This document shows, in pieces, positions 60,501 to 64,000 of a DNA stretch of 64,000 nucleotides; the first letter of the stretch is position 1, and every line of letters starts with the position of its first letter. Location: the NCBI GenBank assembly GCA_020726505.1, contig JAHLEZ010000002.1:3038001-3102000 (forward strand). The letters are read 5' to 3'. The translations under genes and the position numbers were made by a program. A model generated the notes under the pieces. It was not told the DNA's origin and ran no database searches. It saw only the letters and a list, made by a program, of their open reading frames with translations. The stretch comes from Leptodontidium sp. MPI-SDFR-AT-0119 (lineage: Eukaryota > Ascomycota > Leotiomycetes > Helotiales > Leptodontidiaceae).

Positions 60501-61823
60501 TCAATATCTCCGAGATGTCGTGAAGTACAGATTATCCCGACTTGGATTGATAGGCTATTTAAAAGTTTGATGAAGCTGCTCCTGGTCTCGTCGCTCCCGG
60601 AACACTCGTCTAAGCCATCGACAACAATATGTGTGCGTGCGAACGTGGCTAATAGGGAACGAAATAGCGCAGTCATCTGTCCCACAGTGGGTGACGTGTT
60701 CTTTGATCGACACTGTTCAAAAAGAAGCCGGACATCCTCGGGGATGGAATTACTGCACTGAACCAATTGCTGGACCAAGCTGGCGACGAGGGCGGGGAAA
60801 GTCTGGGCTCTTCGTTCTTTGTAATTGCAATAACTGAATGTTACAGCTACATTTGAGGAAATGCGTCCTTCTAGAAGCCGGTCAATGATAGTTGATCTGT
60901 TCCACGTCAGCATAGACACCCAAGATGAGATGAAACTTACGCAAGAATTGTTTTGCCGGCACCAGCTGTGTAACGTCAGTATGTTTAGAATGCTCAGAAG
61001 AAGAGCAAACCGACGTTGTCCCCAACACCACAGTATCTGACTTCTTCCTGCCATCCAAGCTTGGTATTCTGGTGTGTCAAAAACCCATTCACAAGTACCA
61101 TTTTGTCGGCGGCTCAGCGTATCATTTTGCGTTTCATGAAAGTTCAAAGGCGAAAGCCAATCAATAATAGTTCGACTTTGCAGGTCTGGATTCAAAGAAT
61201 TATTTACTTAAGTCTCTGAAGGGGTCATGGCCTGGGGTGGACTTGCCTTTGTGTCGCTCGTGTATATGGGTCGCAAGGTCGCTGATTTGCTGTGACATAT
61301 CGTAAGTCATCTGGCTGAGTAGCGCCTGTCAGTGCTCCGCTTCAAATTCTGGGCACGGTTCAACATACAGATGAGTAGTATCGACAGCAAGACACAAATT
61401 CGAGCGAATATCCGAGACAATCTCCTTCAGCTTGACCAAAGTGCTTTGCCTGAATGGATACAAAAGCCGCCGTCCGTGGTCGTGGATTTGGGTCGACAAC
61501 TTATCTCCTGATACTTTCTGAACCTTGGAAAGCTTCTTTTCTAGTTGTTTGATGCTTGAACTGCATGCCTCGATACACTTCTGGGCGTTCGTATCGGGCT
61601 CAGATGCTCCTGTGATGGTCTTTTCGAGGATGGTTAGGGTACTAGACAAGCTTTCCACCGAGGTGCACATCACGGCAACATCTTTACGGCTATCTTTCCA
61701 GGAACCGTAGTATTGGAGAATCCCTTGGCATACCTGGATGCCTAGGGAGACAACACCAATTGACATCTCTGCCATCATGCCTGGGAGAAGACGACGAGGC
61801 TGAGAAGAGTGGCTGGGGTCCAC
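57536..61823 (-). CDS. fungal NLR: fungal_N-like domain, NACHT, ankyrin repeats
   Basis: Exons from the N-terminus are 61369-61823 (61775 is an alternative start), 61249-61314, 61015-61185, 60941-60965, then the NACHT body and a last large exon ending at 57536. The first exon (VVSLGIQVCQGILQYYGSWK) is the helical N-terminal domain of this NLR class. A linker carries IIDWLSPLNFHETQNDT. The P-loop WGQPGAGKTILAS is assembled across introns; Walker B is THIVVDGLDEC, followed by ICTSRHLGDIEE. The GPI/winged-helix part has YALSPLRVAELQHAIAVMD and FRLVHYTTEEYF. About 15 ankyrin repeats follow (DGTTPLHVSAERGHLSLVNL type), some diverged. The product is about 1,330 aa. Such NLRs act in allorecognition or bacterial/viral sensing; ankyrin is the likely ligand-binding end. 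All key motifs look intact. Confidence 0.9.
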
Positions 61824-62557
61824 GTCGGGAATTATGCTGTTCTAAAGGGCAAGATTGCTGGAATAAAATGGTGGGAGTCTGATCGATTCGCAAAGCAGCA
61901 CCTGCGTCAGGCTGTGTAGAAAGGTCGATGAAGAATGACAGAAGAAGACATTTATTTGAGGTAGTTGAGATGCCTAGCATGCGTGGCTGCGGTTGCGCTT
62001 TTGGCTGTGATGAAACCCCGCGAACAGCCTTCCACCATGGACGAGGCTGCATAATTCCCGCTCAAAGTTGATTTTGCAAAGATTCTACCGCTCTGGGAAT
62101 CTTTGCGGGCATTTCATAGAGAAAATCAAGATGAAGTTCGAAAGATAATGTGTTGAGAGGAATCAAGAGCATTACGAGGTTGAAAATGGGCAACTGCGGA
62201 TTATTCGGAAGGAGAAGCCAGAAAGAGAAGGTGCAGCCAGCTAGCGATGGCAGTGATGACTGACAGATAGCTGACAGATACTTGTAAAGCCAAATATCAT
62301 TGTTGGCTCACCAGCTTCCAAGATGGAGAGCACTGCTACCCTCTTGGTTCGTGTCTTGGGGGTGGCCTTCTTCGTTCGTTTTGCACTTCATGATTGAGTC
62401 GCAGTGGTTACTTCGATTGCGGTAACTGGAGAAGGCGACAGGCCAAGGCGCGAACCCAATCATGAGCATAGCCAAACAGTTTAAAGAAGTCTCTGTGATT
62501 AAGTTCCGTAAATATGAGACTTGAAGCAATCGTTACTAATGAAAGTAAGCATCCCCA
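61824..62557. other. 5' flank of the ankyrin NLR
   Basis: Contains the NLR promoter. Minus-strand ORFs 61690-62052 and 62308-62529 are not supported. A short tagctgacagata duplication lies near 62262-62281. Confidence 0.5.
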
Positions 62558-62824
62558 ACGAACCCGAAGGCACGGGTCTGTGTGCTACAGGGTATTTCAT
62601 AGCCAAATGAAAAATAATAATTCTTGCGCAAAATAACAATTCGAAAATCTAGTTAAAGGAAACATAGATGTATTTCTTCTTTATCGTGTATTTCAATAAT
62701 AAAGCAAAACTATTGAGCGTTCGTTGATATATTTAAGCGTAGACTCGTCTACTTTGTATTTTCTAAGCCTGAAAGTGCCTCGCGAAACCGCCTGTAGACC
62801 ACAAACCCGTGCCTCCGGGTTCGT
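62558..62824. mobile_element. MITE-like element with about 33-bp terminal inverted repeats
   Basis: The left end (from 62558) reads ACGAACCCGAAGGCACGGGT and the reverse complement of the right end (from 62824 inward) reads ACGAACCCGGAGGCACGGGT. Similarity continues about 14 bases to CTACAGG on both sides, with four or five mismatches in about 34. The 200-bp interior is AT-rich and has no coding capacity. GC-rich inverted ends around an AT-rich core fit a non-autonomous DNA transposon (MITE). I could not identify a target-site duplication with confidence, which leaves a structured non-mobile hairpin as the alternative. Confidence 0.55.
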
Positions 62825-63130
62825 AAGTTGCTCATGTTACCTAAAACTTAACATGATATAAACCCATTTGAATGTCTCCACACCTTCTGCACTTGCAGTT
62901 CGGCTTGAAATAAGAGCCAGTCCAAATGAAACTCCCATACTCTTCCTATTTCGTCTCCATACAGACCTGGAAGTCAACAAATCGACACATCCATAACCGT
63001 CCGAAGCGTCAAAGCGAGTATAATTCATAAATTCTAGCCGTAAGCGCCTCCCTATAAACACAAATCAATACAACAATACTCATACACCCTCTTAACATCC
63101 AAACCAACCATTCTATCCCTTACCTCCCCC

Positions 63131-63913
63131 TTAATCCTCACCCCTCCTCCTCCTCCCCTCCGCCCACTCCTCCTCATAACTCCTCCGATGACTCCTCGGC
63201 CTCGTATTCTTCGCACTCTCCTTCCCCAGAACTCCACCTAGAACCGCACCTCCTACCGTTCCCAAACCAGGGAAAATAGCATCACCTAGCAACCCACCCC
63301 CGAAAGCACCGAAGAATGTATTCCTGCCTTTGTGTTTTGTGTTTGTGTGACTACTTCGAGGCCGAGATCGCGAGTGAGAGCGTCTGCGGGATCGATGGCG
63401 TGAGTGAGAACGTGAACTTGAGCGGGAACGGGATCGCGAATGGGAGGGAGAGCGGGAGTGGCGTTGGTGATGGTGGTGGGAATGTGCCTCGTGAGGGTGC
63501 AGGTGTGAGGTAGTGGGTGGTTCGGAGTATGAGCGTTCGGGACGGAGGTGGGGGAGTCTATCTGTTGAGTATGGAGGGCGGGAGTGGTGAGTATCTGTCT
63601 GTGGGTTCTGGACGTAGGATTGATGGTGTTGCGGTTGTGGAGAGTAGGGCTGTTGGTATTGCTGTTGAGGGGTGTGGTAGTGTGGTTGTGGGGGAGGTTG
63701 GGATTGTGGTGAGCCTTGATGGCCTATTTCTGATGGATGTGGATATCCTGGATATCCTGCTTTGTAGTCTGGAAATGGCTGCTGTTGCTGTGCAGGTTGT
63801 ACTGCATTCTGCTGTGACTCTTGTCCAGCGGGGAAGGGCTGATACGGAGGAGGAGGATAATTCGGCTGCTGAGTCGCGGCGTTGAAACTGTCGTAGTATT
63901 CTCTTGCCGTCAT
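63131..63913 (-). CDS. Gln/Pro-rich, RS-rich glycine-zipper protein
   Basis: Single exon, 260 aa (MTAREYYDSFNAATQQPNYP). Order: a Gln/Pro/Tyr-rich N-terminal half, a His cluster (HEAHSHHHHQRH), an Arg/Ser stretch (SRSRSRSSSRSHSRHRSRRR), then a glycine zipper near residues 205-235 (FFGAFGGGLLGDAIFPG, TVGGAVLGGVLGKE), and an acidic/Arg end. The Gly-x3-Gly pattern in the zipper suggests a membrane-inserting hairpin of the glycine-zipper 2TM type common in ascomycete proteins. Low-complexity disorder dominates. Function unknown. The window ends shortly after. Confidence 0.7.
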   Translation of the reverse strand: MTAREYYDSFNAATQQPNYPPPPYQPFPAGQESQQNAVQPAQQQQPFPDYKAGYPGYPHPSEIGHQGSPQSQPPPQPHYHTPQQQYQQPYSPQPQHHQSYVQNPQTDTHHSRPPYSTDRLPHLRPERSYSEPPTTSHLHPHEAHSHHHHQRHSRSPSHSRSRSRSSSRSHSRHRSRRRSHSRSRPRSSHTNTKHKGRNTFFGAFGGGLLGDAIFPGLGTVGGAVLGGVLGKESAKNTRPRSHRRSYEEEWAEGRRRRGED

Positions 63914-64000
63914 TTTGGCAGTGTTTCGGGATATTCTATACTATGTGTAACTGGAATGGGGACTCAACTTTGTCTTGTGCAATGAAGATATATGTGGCAA

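Noticed and set aside
1..64000. CRISPR array or prokaryotic operon structure
   Set aside because: No spaced direct repeats were seen and the genes have spliceosomal introns; the only tandem repeat is coding.

Overview
The window reads as nuclear DNA of a filamentous ascomycete, most likely a Leotiomycete-like saprotroph or plant associate. That placement is an inference from gene content, not from a search. The support is: many short spliceosomal introns (about 45-75 nt, GT..AG with TACTAAC or CTGAC-like branch sites), a tRNA-Asp with a 12-nt intron, fungal STAND/NLR proteins, a TRI12-type MFS pump, a GH7 endoglucanase and a secreted class II-like peroxidase.

Layout. 0-3.2 kb: a coiled-coil protein and a stand-alone protein resembling the N-terminal domain of fungal NLRs. 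3.7-16.7 kb: transport and metabolism genes (TRI12-like pump, a damaged secreted-protein gene, an alpha/beta-barrel protein, a sugar transporter, a DUF1349 protein, a hemerythrin-like protein, a peroxidase). 18.4-26.2 kb: a small membrane protein, a Clr5-TPR protein with freshly amplified repeats, peptidyl-tRNA hydrolase Pth2 and a tetraspan protein. 26.9-31.8 kb: a relic gene and three paralogous F-box-like (2EXR/DUF7730-type) genes, the middle one broken. 32.5-34.1 kb: a predicted membrane protein fusing a ubiquitin-like domain to three C2H2 zinc fingers. 34.5-39.0 kb: UTP7 and TSR1, two ribosome-assembly genes sharing one divergent promoter. 39.6 kb: tRNA-Asp. 40.6-53.1 kb: an AsaB/CmcJ-like oxygenase, an NB-ARC-TPR NLR, the GH7 enzyme, a tail-anchored membrane protein and a small unknown protein. 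55.5-63.9 kb: an equilibrative nucleoside transporter, a NACHT-ankyrin NLR, a MITE-like inverted-repeat element and a glycine-zipper/RS-rich protein.

The strongest candidate for something undescribed is the gene at 32547-34087. Splicing two ORFs in frame gives one N-terminal transmembrane segment, a ubiquitin-like domain ending in LRGG, and three zinc fingers. This suggests a membrane-tethered regulator that could be cut loose after the LRGG. Its second intron appears to start with AT instead of GT. The rest of the accessory content is immune-receptor-like: two NLRs, a lone NLR-type N-terminal domain, and a TPR protein whose 3' repeats are near-identical mosaics. Exon joins were worked out by eye from splice signals and reading-frame continuity. 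No homology search was possible.
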